From Burkholderiaceae bacterium (GTDB lineage Bacteria; Pseudomonadota; Gammaproteobacteria; Burkholderiales; Burkholderiaceae_C), in assembly GCA_919902775.1 (NCBI GenBank), contig CAKKRJ010000009.1, positions 1-64,000 of the forward strand: a stretch of 64,000 nt of DNA, read 5' to 3'. The notes below the pieces were generated by a model, which was given only the letters and a program-made list of their open reading frames with translations, was not told where the DNA came from and searched no databases. Positions 15,464-23,527 of the stretch are shown here, piece by piece. Position numbers and translations under genes: made by a program. The number at the start of each line of letters is the position of its first letter. Within the stretch, counting starts at the first letter, position 1.

Positions 15464-17323
15464 TCATGCGCCAGCGGATTCTTGCACCAGGTCCGTGGTC
15501 AGGGCTTTGAGTGCGTCAGCATCCAGCGTTTCCGCCTTGAGCAAGGCTTGCGCGCAGCGCGCCAGCACGGCGCGGTTGGTGGTGAGGATCCGGGTGGCAC
15601 GCTGCAGGTTGTTGGCCAGCAATGCGGCGATGGCCGCGTCCAGCTTTTGCTGCGTGGCCTCAGACACCGGATGGGGTGGGGTGAACGGGTTGTCTGCCAT
15701 GGCATAGGGCAGCGCGCGTTGGCTGTCATGGCTGACACAGCCCAGTTCTTCGTCCATGCCGTAGCGCATGACCATTTCGCGGGCAATTTGTGTGGCCTTG
15801 GACAGGTCGTCGGCCGCGCCGGTCGAGGTGTGGCCAAAGACCAGTTTTTCGGCCGCCCGCCCGCCCAGCAGCACGCAGATCTTGCGTTGCAATTCATCTT
15901 GCGTCATCAGGTAACGGTCTTCGGAGGGGCGCTGAATGGTGTAACCCAGTGCGCCGATGCCGCGCGCCACGATCGAGACTTTGTGCACCGTGTCGCTGTC
16001 GGGCAAAGCCAGCGCGACCAGCACGTGGCCCATTTCGTGGTGGGCCACAGCCAGGCGCTCTTGGGGATTGAGCACGCGGCTGCGCTTTTCCAGGCCCGCC
16101 ACGATGCGCTCTACGGCCGCGGTGAAGTCGGCCAGCGTCACGCTGCCGGCTTGGCGCCGCGTGGCCACAATGGCCGCTTCGTTGACCAGATTGGCCAGGT
16201 CCGCGCCGGTGAATCCCGGCGTGATGGCGGCCACGGCGTCGAGTGACAGCTGCGGGTCCAGTGTCACCTTTTGGGCGTGCACGTTCAGGATGTCCAAGCG
16301 GCCCTTTTTGTCGGGTTTGTCCACCAGCACCTGCCGGTCAAAGCGGCCTGCACGCAGCAGCGCCGGGTCGAGGATTTCCGGGCGGTTGGTGGCCGCCAGA
16401 ATGATCACTCCCGAAGCGCTGTCAAAGCCGTCCATTTCGGCCAGCAACTGGTTGAGGGTTTGCTCTTTTTCATCGTGCCCGCCCCATCCCGGAAAGGCGC
16501 CGCGTGCGCGGCCCAAGGCGTCGAGTTCATCAATGAAGATGATGGCGGGCGCGGTCTTGCGGGCTTGTTCAAACAGATCACGCACCCGGGCCGCGCCCAC
16601 GCCCACAAACAGCTCGACAAACTCGCTGCCCGACATCGAAAAGAAGGCCACACCCGCTTCGCCCGCCACGGCCTTGGCCAGCAGGGTTTTGCCGGTGCCC
16701 GGCGGTCCCACCAGCAGCACGCCTTTGGGCGTGTGTGCGCCCAGCCGTGCGAAATCGGCGGGGTGTTTCAGGAACTCGACAACTTCCATCAGTTCCTGCT
16801 TGGCTTCGTCCACCCCGGCCACGTCGGCAAACGTGACGCCGGTGTGGCGCATCACATAGACCTTGGCGTGGCTTTTGCCGATGTTCAGGAAACTGCCTGC
16901 GCCTTGCTGGTTGACCATGCGGCGGATCAAGAAAAACCACAGCCCAAAAAACACCAGCGAGGGCAAGACCCACGACAGCAGGTCGCGCAGCCAGGTGCGC
17001 TCGATCACCCGCGAGTAAGGCACTTTGTAGGCGTCCAGCCAGGCCGCCAGATCGGGCTCCACGCGCACCGTGAGCCAAAGCGACTTGTTGCCCACGGGCT
17101 CTTTCAGGCGACCGACCAGGGTCTGGTCCGAGATGGCGACTTCGGTGATGCGCCCCTCGGCCAGCGCTTGTTCAAACTGGCTGTAAGGCACCGTTTCGGT
17201 GCTGGCTTGGCCTTGCAGCACGCCTTGCAACCAGAACAGCAGCAAGGTGGCCACCACGGCGTAGGCCAGTGTCCAGCTTTGTCTGGGGCTCAGCTTGCTG
17301 CCAGCAGAAGGCAGTCGGCTCAT
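15464..17323 (-). CDS. ftsH: FtsH-type AAA+ membrane zinc protease (accessory paralogue)
   Basis: A 619-residue membrane protease that extracts and degrades membrane and soluble proteins. Residues ~20-40 ([19 protein letters not shown]) and ~120-140 ([19 protein letters not shown]) are the two membrane helices with a periplasmic domain between. [23 protein letters not shown] is Walker [12 protein letters not shown] Walker B, and [13 protein letters not shown] holds the HExxH zinc site; the DDLSKAT region supplies the third ligand. The genome should also have an ftsH next to ftsJ, so this is probably a second copy. I chose ATG 17323 over the longer track start (17401) because only it has a spaced AGAGA and places the helix near the N-terminus. 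It is divergent from hsp20. Confidence 0.92.
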   Translation of the reverse strand: MSRLPSAGSKLSPRQSWTLAYAVVATLLLFWLQGVLQGQASTETVPYSQFEQALAEGRITEVAISDQTLVGRLKEPVGNKSLWLTVRVEPDLAAWLDAYKVPYSRVIERTWLRDLLSWVLPSLVFFGLWFFLIRRMVNQQGAGSFLNIGKSHAKVYVMRHTGVTFADVAGVDEAKQELMEVVEFLKHPADFARLGAHTPKGVLLVGPPGTGKTLLAKAVAGEAGVAFFSMSGSEFVELFVGVGAARVRDLFEQARKTAPAIIFIDELDALGRARGAFPGWGGHDEKEQTLNQLLAEMDGFDSASGVIILAATNRPEILDPALLRAGRFDRQVLVDKPDKKGRLDILNVHAQKVTLDPQLSLDAVAAITPGFTGADLANLVNEAAIVATRRQAGSVTLADFTAAVERIVAGLEKRSRVLNPQERLAVAHHEMGHVLVALALPDSDTVHKVSIVARGIGALGYTIQRPSEDRYLMTQDELQRKICVLLGGRAAEKLVFGHTSTGAADDLSKATQIAREMVMRYGMDEELGCVSHDSQRALPYAMADNPFTPPHPVSEATQQKLDAAIAALLANNLQRATRILTTNRAVLARCAQALLKAETLDADALKALTTDLVQESAGA

Positions 17324-17629
17324 AGGCATTCTCTGATGGATGTGGCAAAGGACAAATGCTGAAGCCGACTTGGCGCTGGCATTTGCGCCAGCGCAAGCCA
17401 TGGCTTGAAAGCGGCGGATTTACCTTGTTTCAAGTAATGACGGTCGACCAGCGCTCGGATGCAGATCGCTATGGTGTCCGCGTTGCGTGAGGTGATCAAC
17501 AGACGTTCTGTGTTGAACCAACGACATTGTCTGTTGGACACTGAAAAGTCCGCGGAGCGATGCGTAATTCCACCGCGCTCCTGATTGTCTTGCGGCACGT
17601 TTGCCGCGCATTGATGGATGGAGAAAACC
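17324..17629. other. 306-bp divergent promoter region between ftsH and hsp20
   Basis: No ORF is supported. Two small dyads are visible: GCGCTGGC-ATTTGC-GCCAGCGC (17373-17394) in the ftsH leader, and GCGGCA-CGTT-TGCCGC (17592-17607) 23 bp before the hsp20 ATG. A CTTGAAA (17404-17410) resembles a sigma-32 -35 box, but no matching CCCCAT -10 was found at the right distance. Heat-shock control is expected from the genes but not proven by the sequence. Confidence 0.4.
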
Positions 17630-18064
17630 ATGAGCAACCTCACACGATTCAACCCTTTCAACGAACTGCGTGACCCTTTCGGCGATGATTTTTTCAAAGG
17701 GTTTGCGATGCGCCCCATGCTCCGAATGATGGAAGGCGAGCCCCAAATGCGACTGGATGTGACGGAAGATGACAAAAACTTCTTCGTCAAGGCCGAAATT
17801 CCAGGCGTGGCAAAAGAAGACATCAAGGTGTGCCTTGCAGGCAATCAGGTGTCCTTGAGTGCAGAAGTGAAAAAAGAAAAAGAGGAAAAAGAGGGGGCCA
17901 GGGTCATTCGCAGTGAGCGTTATTACGGCAGCGTGGCGCGCAGCTTCACGCTGGATGACAGCGTGGATTCATCGGCAGCTTTGGCCAAATACGAAAACGG
18001 CGTGTTGCAGCTGACCTTGCCTAAAAAGCCCAACGGGCAGAGCCAGTTGCTCAAAATATCCTGA
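17630..18064 (+). CDS. Hsp20 / alpha-crystallin small heat-shock protein
   Basis: A 144-residue ATP-independent chaperone that holds unfolding proteins. MSNLTRFNPFNELRDPFGDDFFKGF is a typical N-terminal arm. The alpha-crystallin domain runs from about residue 40 (MRLDVTEDDKNFFVKAEIPGVAKEDIKVCLAGNQVSLSAEV), and KYENGVLQLTLPKKP contains the A/G-x-L signature; SQLLKIS ends with an I-x-I/V-like tail. ATG 17630 is preceded by ATGGAGAAAACC, good ribosome-site spacing; the upstream ATG at 17618 overlaps that site. The ftsH paralogue, host-attachment protein and phosphoribosyltransferase next to it resemble stress cassettes found elsewhere in Proteobacteria. Confidence 0.93.
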   Translation: MSNLTRFNPFNELRDPFGDDFFKGFAMRPMLRMMEGEPQMRLDVTEDDKNFFVKAEIPGVAKEDIKVCLAGNQVSLSAEVKKEKEEKEGARVIRSERYYGSVARSFTLDDSVDSSAALAKYENGVLQLTLPKKPNGQSQLLKIS

Positions 18065-18225
18065 GCCCCAGGCGTTCGGGTTCAGGCGATCCGGATCTTC
18101 TGGGAGGGTCCGGACCATTGGCCGCCGCCTGGGTGCTTGTTTTTGGTGATGAACCCAAAAGGCGCTCCTTCGAGCGGATGGCCAAAAAATCAAAACCATC
18201 TTCACTCGCAAAAAGGGATTCGGTC

Positions 18226-18660
18226 ATGCCGCAAACACATTGGATCTTGGTGGCCAACGCTGCGCAGGCGCGGCTTTTTGAGCGCACCTCATTGACCGAA
18301 CCCTTGGTGGAATTGGCCGATTGGGTGAACCCCCAAAGCCGCATGCCAGCCAGCGAGACCGAGCGCGCGCCGTTGGGGCATTCGTTGGGCGGGCGTGCCG
18401 GTTTGGCGCCCCGGTCCGACCTCAAGCAGCAGCAGCGCAGCGCGTTTGCGCAGACCTTGGCGGCGTATTGTCGTGAGGCGGTCTTGAACCACCGCGTGAA
18501 GGCTTTGGCCCTGGTCGTGTCCAACCCCTTCATGGGCGAGTTGGCCGCGCACCTGGACGCGTCGGTGCAAAAGGCTCTGCTGGCCCAACACGTGCTGGAC
18601 TTGACATCCTTGAGCACCACAGACTTGGATCAGCGCTTAAGGACCGAATTTCGTTTGTAA
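18226..18660 (+). CDS. Host attachment family protein (PF10116-like)
   Basis: A 144-residue protein. It begins THWILVANAAQARLFERTSLTEPLVELADWVNPQSRMPASETERAP and has the G-R-A-G segment, all typical of the family named 'protein required for attachment to host cells' after an Agrobacterium member. The fold resembles the eRF1/baeRF superfamily, and the real function in free-living bacteria is unknown. AAAAGGGATT precedes ATG 18226; the track start 18118 is a TTG without support. Its last 24 bp overlap the end of the convergent phosphoribosyltransferase gene. Clustering with hsp20 and ftsH suggests a stress-linked role. Confidence 0.82.
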   Translation: MPQTHWILVANAAQARLFERTSLTEPLVELADWVNPQSRMPASETERAPLGHSLGGRAGLAPRSDLKQQQRSAFAQTLAAYCREAVLNHRVKALALVVSNPFMGELAAHLDASVQKALLAQHVLDLTSLSTTDLDQRLRTEFRL

Positions 18661-19269
18661 CGACGCCAGCACTTGCGCATCGTCCACTTGCGGGAAGTGC
18701 CGGTAAAACTGCGCCACGGCAACGAAGTCATCGGGGGCAGACAAGCACACGGTTTCGTCGGCCAGTGGCGCGATGGTGGGCAAGGCATTCGGGCTGGCCA
18801 CCGGAATGGCGCAGACCAAACGCTGTGGCTGGTCTCTGCGCAGGGCATGGAGGGCAGACGCCATGGTCGCCCCTGTGGCCAGGCCATCGTCCACCACAAT
18901 GACCACGCGCCCCTTGACCGGAATGGGCGCACGGATATGGTTGTATTGTTTGCGCCGTGCCTTCAGGGTGTTCATCTGGCGCTGAATTTCAGCTTTCACA
19001 TACGCTGGCTCCAGGCCCCATGTGGCCGCGCTGGGTGACAAATAGGCCAAACCCGTTTCGTCCACTGCACCGATGGCCACTTCGGGCTGAAAAGGGGCCC
19101 GCAGTTTGCGCACCAGCACCACATCGAGTTGCCCATGCAGTGCCTGGGCGATCCATGCCGCCATGGGCACGGCACCCCGGGGAATCGCCAGCACCAAGGG
19201 GTTTTGGCCTTGGTACTTCTTCAAGGCTTTGGCCAACTGGCGGGCGGCATCGAGGCGGTCTTGGAACAT
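18637..19269 (-). CDS. Phosphoribosyltransferase family protein
   Basis: A 210-residue type-I phosphoribosyltransferase-like protein. NPLVLAIPRGAVPMAAWIAQAL opens the domain; GRVVIVVDDGLATGATMASALHALR is the PRPP-binding signature (V-V-D-D-G-x-x-T-G-A-T). Such standalone proteins are often found near stress genes and dienelactone hydrolase-like domains, and their substrate is mostly unknown. It overlaps the host-attachment gene tail-to-tail by 24 bp. It could take part in nucleobase salvage, but no pathway neighbour supports that. Confidence 0.85.
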   Translation of the reverse strand: MFQDRLDAARQLAKALKKYQGQNPLVLAIPRGAVPMAAWIAQALHGQLDVVLVRKLRAPFQPEVAIGAVDETGLAYLSPSAATWGLEPAYVKAEIQRQMNTLKARRKQYNHIRAPIPVKGRVVIVVDDGLATGATMASALHALRRDQPQRLVCAIPVASPNALPTIAPLADETVCLSAPDDFVAVAQFYRHFPQVDDAQVLASLQTKFGP

Positions 19270-19343
19270 GGGCTGTGCTGCCGAAGTGGTTTGATGCGAT
19301 TGTCAAAACAAGCCACTGCGCGGGTCTGTACCGGCTGCCACAC

Positions 19344-19384
19344 AAAAAAGCCGCTCAACCTGCATGGGGCAGGCGTTGAGCGGC
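19344..19384 (-). terminator. Intrinsic terminator of metK
   Basis: Read on the minus strand, GCCGCTCAACGCCTGC pairs with GCAGGTTGAGCGGC and is followed by TTTTTTG. It lies 35 bp after the metK stop and is a strong rho-independent terminator. Confidence 0.9.
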
Positions 19385-19418
19385 GGGTGCTTGGCCCCCA
19401 TGCCGGGGTGACGGGAGA

Positions 19419-20600
19419 TTACCGGCCTGCGGCTGCTTTCAAAGCGGCGGCGCGGTCGGTGCGTTCCCAGGTGAAATCGGGCTCGTCGCGGCCAAAGTGG
19501 CCGTAGGCGGCGGTCTTGCTGTAGATCGGGCGCAGCAAGTCCAGCATCTGGATGATGCCTTTGGGACGCAAGTCAAAGTGCTCGGCCACCAGCGCAGACA
19601 GTTGGTCGTCCGGGATCACACCGGTACCGGCGGTGTTGACGGTGATGTTCATGGGGCGAGCCACGCCAATCGCATAAGCCACCTGCACCTGGCACTGGGT
19701 GGCCAGGCCTGCGGCCACGATGTTCTTGGCCACATAGCGGGCAGCATATGCGGCCGAACGGTCCACTTTAGATGGGTCTTTGCCGGAGAAGGCACCGCCG
19801 CCATGCGGGCAGGCGCCGCCGTAGGTGTCGACGATGATCTTGCGTCCGGTCAAGCCGCAATCACCCTGCGGGCCGCCGATGACGAAACGCCCGGTCGGGT
19901 TGATCAGGTACTTGGTGTCTTGCAGCCACTCTTTGGGCAGCACGGGCTTGATGATCTCTTCGATGATGGCTTCGGTGAAACTGGCCTTCATCTTGGTGGC
20001 TGTCTCGCTCTGGTCGGGGCTGTGTTGGGTGGACAGCACCACGGTGTCGATGCTGTGGGGCTTGCCGTCCACATAGCGCATGGTCACCTGGCTCTTGGCG
20101 TCAGGGCGCAAAAAGGGCAGGCGGCCGTCTTTGCGCAGCTGGGCTTGGCGCTCGACCAGACGGTGGGCGTAGTAGATCGGCGCCGGCATCAGCTCGGGTG
20201 TTTCTGAGCAGGCGTAGCCGAACATCAGGCCCTGGTCGCCAGCGCCGGTGTTGAGGTGGTCGTCGCTGGCGTGGTCCACGCCCTGGGCGATGTCGTTGGA
20301 CTGCTTGTCGTAGCAGACCATGACGGCGCAGCCTTTGTGGTCGATGCCGTACTCGGTGTTGTCGTAGCCGATGCGCTTGATGGTGTCGCGCGCGACTTGG
20401 ATGTAGTCCACATGCGCGTTGGTGGTGATCTCACCGGCCAACACCACCAGACCGGTATTGGTCAGGGTTTCGGCGGCCACGCGGGACAGCGGGTCCTGCT
20501 CAAAAATCGCGTCGAGGATCGCGTCAGAAATTTGGTCGGCAACCTTGTCGGGATGGCCTTCCGAGACGGATTCGGAGGTGAAGAGGTAGTCGTTGGACAT
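19419..20600 (-). CDS. metK: S-adenosylmethionine synthetase
   Basis: A 393-residue enzyme that makes S-adenosylmethionine from methionine and ATP. Signature blocks are [24 protein letters not shown], the [12 protein letters not shown] hexapeptide region, [26 protein letters not shown] and [19 protein letters not shown]. The ATG at 20600 has AAGGAG seven bases upstream, and the track start at 20726 is artefactual. I looked for a SAM or SAH riboswitch in the 120-bp leader and did not recognise one. It supplies the cofactor for the RlmN-like and Pcm-like methyltransferases nearby, among many others. Confidence 0.97.
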   Translation of the reverse strand: MSNDYLFTSESVSEGHPDKVADQISDAILDAIFEQDPLSRVAAETLTNTGLVVLAGEITTNAHVDYIQVARDTIKRIGYDNTEYGIDHKGCAVMVCYDKQSNDIAQGVDHASDDHLNTGAGDQGLMFGYACSETPELMPAPIYYAHRLVERQAQLRKDGRLPFLRPDAKSQVTMRYVDGKPHSIDTVVLSTQHSPDQSETATKMKASFTEAIIEEIIKPVLPKEWLQDTKYLINPTGRFVIGGPQGDCGLTGRKIIVDTYGGACPHGGGAFSGKDPSKVDRSAAYAARYVAKNIVAAGLATQCQVQVAYAIGVARPMNITVNTAGTGVIPDDQLSALVAEHFDLRPKGIIQMLDLLRPIYSKTAAYGHFGRDEPDFTWERTDRAAALKAAAGR

Positions 20601-20777
20601 GAATAAACTCCTTGGTTTCAGTGGTTTGTCGGCGTTGCCGACCCTGAAAACCCGGAGCCTGGCGAACGCTTTAGCAGGATTTATGAATCGCCCTGCAAGT
20701 AGTTCAAGTAACTCGGCGATGTGCAAATTATAAAAGATGTCAAAGAGCCCTGGCCAAAATCATGTCCAATACAGCCC

Positions 20778-20999
20778 ATGGACATTCCCACCGCAATAGA
20801 AAACCGCCTGGTCGATCTGGAGATCAAGGCCGGCTTCACCGAAGACCTGCTGGACCAGCTCAATGCCCAGGTCTACCGTCAGCAGCAGCAAATTGACGCG
20901 CTGATTCAAGAACTGCGTCAAATGCGCGAGCGCTTACCCGAGTCCGGTGGCGGCGCGGAGGTGCGCAATTTGCGTGACGAGATTCCACCGCATTACTGA
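20778..20999 (+). CDS. slyX: SlyX family small coiled-coil protein
   Basis: A 73-residue protein. IENRLVDLEIKAGFTEDLLDQLNAQVYRQQQQIDALIQELRQMRERL is the SlyX heptad-rich coiled coil, and the tail ends in DEIPPHY as in SlyX (PPHY motif). The molecular function is unknown. ATG 20778 gives the usual family length. It lies 5 bp before the RlmN-like gene and is probably co-transcribed with it. Confidence 0.92.
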   Translation: MDIPTAIENRLVDLEIKAGFTEDLLDQLNAQVYRQQQQIDALIQELRQMRERLPESGGGAEVRNLRDEIPPHY

Positions 21000-21004
21000 A
21001 GCCG

Positions 21005-22039
21005 ATGCACAGCGTTCAGGACATCCGCGACCACTTGCGCACCCTGGGGGCCAACGAACGGCATGAACAGCGTGTGCTGCGCCTGTGGGCACAGGCACAG
21101 CCGCAAAACAGTGGCCGCAGACCGTTGGAAAGCTTCATGCCCACGGCCTTGCGCCAGGCATTGCCCGCCCTCAGCGCCCAACTGGCCGGCTTAGCCACTT
21201 TGCGTGAACAGCACCCCGGCCAAGACGGGTCGGCCCGTTTGCTGGTGGGTTTGCAAGATGGCCAGACCGTGGAAAGTGTGTTGCTGCCGCGTGATGGCCT
21301 GTGCGTTTCATCGCAAGTGGGCTGCGCGGTGGGGTGTGTTTTTTGCATGACGGGGCGTGAGGGCCTGATCCGGCAGGTGGGCAGCGCCGAAATCGTGGCC
21401 CAAGTGGCACTGGCCCGCACGCTCAGGCCTGTCAAAAAAGTGGTTTTCATGGGCATGGGCGAGCCTTCGCACAACCTGGACCAAGTGATGGAGGCCATGG
21501 ACCTGCTGGGCACGGTAGGCAACATCGGGCACAAGAACCTGGTGTTTTCCACGGTGGGCGACGCGCGGGTGTTTGAGCGCTTGCCGCAAGGCCGGGTCAA
21601 GCCTGCGCTGGCCTTGTCACTGCACACCACACGCGCTGACTTGCGGGCGCAGTTGTTGCCCCGGGCGCCGCGTTTTGACCCGCAAGACCTGGTCGATGCA
21701 GGGGAGGTGTACGCCCGCGCCACGGGCTACCCGATCCAGTACCAGTGGACGCTGATCGAGGGCGTGAACGACAGCGCCGAAGAAATCGACGGCATTGTGC
21801 GCTTGCTGAAAGGCAAATACGCGCTGATGAACATGATCCCTTACAACGCCGTGCCCGATTTGCCTTATGCCCGGCCCAGCTGGGAACGGGCGGCCGAAAT
21901 CGCCCGCACTTTGCACCAGCGCGGGGTGCTGACCAAGTTGCGCCAATCTGCCGGGCAGGATGTGGATGGTGGCTGTGGGCAGTTGCGCGCCCGCGATGTG
22001 CAAAAGGAATACCCCGTGAAAATGGTCAGTCGGGGCTGA
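21005..22039 (+). CDS. RlmN/Cfr-family radical SAM RNA methyltransferase (divergent paralogue)
   Basis: A 344-residue radical SAM protein. LCVSSQVGCAVGCVFC contains the CxxxCxxC iron-sulfur motif and, seven residues before it, a cysteine matching the catalytic Cys118 of E. coli RlmN. GGCGQLRA near the C-terminus (about residue 326) supplies the methyl-carrying cysteine. FMGMGEPSHNLDQVMEAM and LALSLHTTRADLRAQLLP are family blocks. The segment after the cluster (CVFCMTGREGLIRQ) and the shortened N-terminus differ from housekeeping RlmN (CSTAQQG), so this is probably a second member with another RNA target. Its stop codon lies inside a dispersed repeat (see 22029). Confidence 0.85.
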   Translation: MHSVQDIRDHLRTLGANERHEQRVLRLWAQAQPQNSGRRPLESFMPTALRQALPALSAQLAGLATLREQHPGQDGSARLLVGLQDGQTVESVLLPRDGLCVSSQVGCAVGCVFCMTGREGLIRQVGSAEIVAQVALARTLRPVKKVVFMGMGEPSHNLDQVMEAMDLLGTVGNIGHKNLVFSTVGDARVFERLPQGRVKPALALSLHTTRADLRAQLLPRAPRFDPQDLVDAGEVYARATGYPIQYQWTLIEGVNDSAEEIDGIVRLLKGKYALMNMIPYNAVPDLPYARPSWERAAEIARTLHQRGVLTKLRQSAGQDVDGGCGQLRARDVQKEYPVKMVSRG

Positions 22040-22087
22040 AGCCACCGACCTGCCAATCCTCCTGTAGGGCGGAGCTTCAGCTCCGAC
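22029..22087. repeat. Dispersed hairpin repeat, family 2, copy 1
   Basis: GTCGGGGCTGAAGCCACCGA (from 22029) is followed by GGGCGGAGCTTCAGCTCCGA (from 22068, part of a 24-base unit starting GTAG). Each folds on itself, and the same two units occur in the other order at 60636. The first unit contains the last two codons and the TGA of the RlmN-like gene. Confidence 0.8.
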
Positions 22088-22114
22088 GCAGATTTGGCCA
22101 GGCCTGTCGCCCGC

Positions 22115-23011
22115 TCAACGCCCCGGCAGCTTGACCAATCCGCTGGACAAGGCGGTGCCCAGCAAAATCACCGTGCCGCACAGCAGCATCCAGGCGGTGA
22201 CACTTTCACCCAGAAACAGCACGCCATAAGCGATGGCAAAAACCGGCACCAGGAACGTGACCGTCAAAGCGCGGGCGGGCCCGGCGCTTTCAATCAGCTT
22301 GAAATACAGGAAATAGGCCACCCCCGTGCACAGCACACCCACCGCAAGCAAGGAACCCCAGACCGAAACACTGGGCCAGTGATCGGGTCGAAACCACAAG
22401 GCAGGCAAGACCAGGGCCAGTGTGGCGCCGATCTGGCTGCCTGTGGCCGTGACCAAGGGGGGCAGGCTGGGGATGTGTTTTTTGGTGAAGCTGGCCGCCA
22501 GGGCATAGCACGTGGTGGCCGCCAGACAGGCCAGCACGGCCCATGCTGGCGCGATGCCCGATGCATTGGGCTTGAAGCTCGCCTGCCCGCTGGCCAGCAA
22601 GACCACACCGCCAAATCCGATGGCCAGGCCCACCGTGCGTGACAGGCTGGGCTTGTCACCCAGCCAAACCCAGGCCACCACGGCACCAAACAGCGGCACC
22701 GTGGCGTTCAGGATGGATGAAAAGCCGGTGGTGATGTGCATCACCGCGAAGGCATACAAGGCAAACGGGATGCCGCTGTTGAGCACGCCCACGAACAACA
22801 CGGGCCGCCAGTGCTGGCGCAGCGCTGCCCAATGGCCTTTGGCCAACATGAGCGGCAATAAAAAAACCGAGGCGATGCCCACCCGCAGCGCGGCTGTGGG
22901 CAGTGCCCCCATTTCGACGGCAGCCAGACGCATGAATAAAAACGATGAACCCCAGATGGCGGCCAGCAACAAAAAATCGGCCAGCCAGCCTTTGGCGTGA
23001 GATGAAGTCAT
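22115..23011 (-). CDS. EamA-family (DMT) transporter
   Basis: A 298-residue membrane protein with about ten hydrophobic segments in two EamA repeats. LADFLLLAAIWGSSFLFMRLAAVEMGALPTAALRVGIA opens the first repeat, and GIAPAWAVLACLAATTCYALAASFTKK begins the second. EamA proteins mostly export amino acids or metabolites. ATG 23011 was chosen because it precedes the first membrane helix closely, while the track start at 23155 would overlap ogt. The adjacent DNA-repair genes suggest no function; it may share their transcript. Confidence 0.85.
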   Translation of the reverse strand: MTSSHAKGWLADFLLLAAIWGSSFLFMRLAAVEMGALPTAALRVGIASVFLLPLMLAKGHWAALRQHWRPVLFVGVLNSGIPFALYAFAVMHITTGFSSILNATVPLFGAVVAWVWLGDKPSLSRTVGLAIGFGGVVLLASGQASFKPNASGIAPAWAVLACLAATTCYALAASFTKKHIPSLPPLVTATGSQIGATLALVLPALWFRPDHWPSVSVWGSLLAVGVLCTGVAYFLYFKLIESAGPARALTVTFLVPVFAIAYGVLFLGESVTAWMLLCGTVILLGTALSSGLVKLPGR

Positions 23012-23021
23012 GGAAAAGAGG

Positions 23022-23522
23022 TCAGAGAGCAAGATGGCCTTCAAGCCGCAGCAGCGCTTCTTTGCGCCACAGCCCGCCTGCATAGCCCGTGAGTTGGCCA
23101 CCCGCACCCAAAATGCGGTGGCAAGGCACGATGATACTGATTGGGTTGCGCCCAACGGCCGCGCCGACTGCGCGCACGGCTTTGGGATGGTTCAGTTGTT
23201 TGGCCAGATCGCCATAACTGGCGGTTTGGCTCAAGGGAATTTGGCGCAAGGCCTGCCAGACCGATTGCTGAAAGGCGGTGCCGTGCGACAGGTCCAGCGG
23301 CACATCGAATGGCTGCTGTTGGCCATCGAAATACGCCTGCAACTGCCGTGCGGCTTCTTGCAGCACGGGGTGTGTGGCTGACGGTGTCCAGTGTTGCATG
23401 GATAAGGGGCTGGGGCCGTGGCGCTGGCCTTCAAACCAAACCCCACACAAGCCCTGCGCCGAGGCGGCCAAAGTGATGGGCCCGAGTGGACTGGCCAGTG
23501 AATGGGTCAACAGTTTGCGCAT
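23022..23522 (-). CDS. ogt: Methylated-DNA--[protein]-cysteine S-methyltransferase
   Basis: A 166-residue suicide repair enzyme that removes methyl groups from O6-methylguanine. VGRNPISIIVPCHRILG contains the PCHR acceptor cysteine; TAFQQSVWQALRQIPLSQTASYGDLAKQL is the DNA-binding helix region with the V-W-x-A-L and Y-G-D motifs. I chose ATG 23522, which starts 6 bp after the stop of the Ada-AlkA gene on the same strand. Together with that gene it makes a compact adaptive-response operon: the methyltransferase domain missing from the upstream fusion is supplied here as a separate protein. Confidence 0.92.
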   Translation of the reverse strand: MRKLLTHSLASPLGPITLAASAQGLCGVWFEGQRHGPSPLSMQHWTPSATHPVLQEAARQLQAYFDGQQQPFDVPLDLSHGTAFQQSVWQALRQIPLSQTASYGDLAKQLNHPKAVRAVGAAVGRNPISIIVPCHRILGAGGQLTGYAGGLWRKEALLRLEGHLAL

Positions 23523-23527
23523 GGATT

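Noticed and set aside
17404-17410. Sigma-32 promoter of hsp20
   Set aside because: CTTGAAA matches the -35 box but no CCCCAT-like -10 lies 13-15 bases downstream.
20601-20777. SAM/SAH riboswitch upstream of metK
   Set aside because: No conserved SAM-I, SAM-II or SAH core or matching stems were recognised in the leader.
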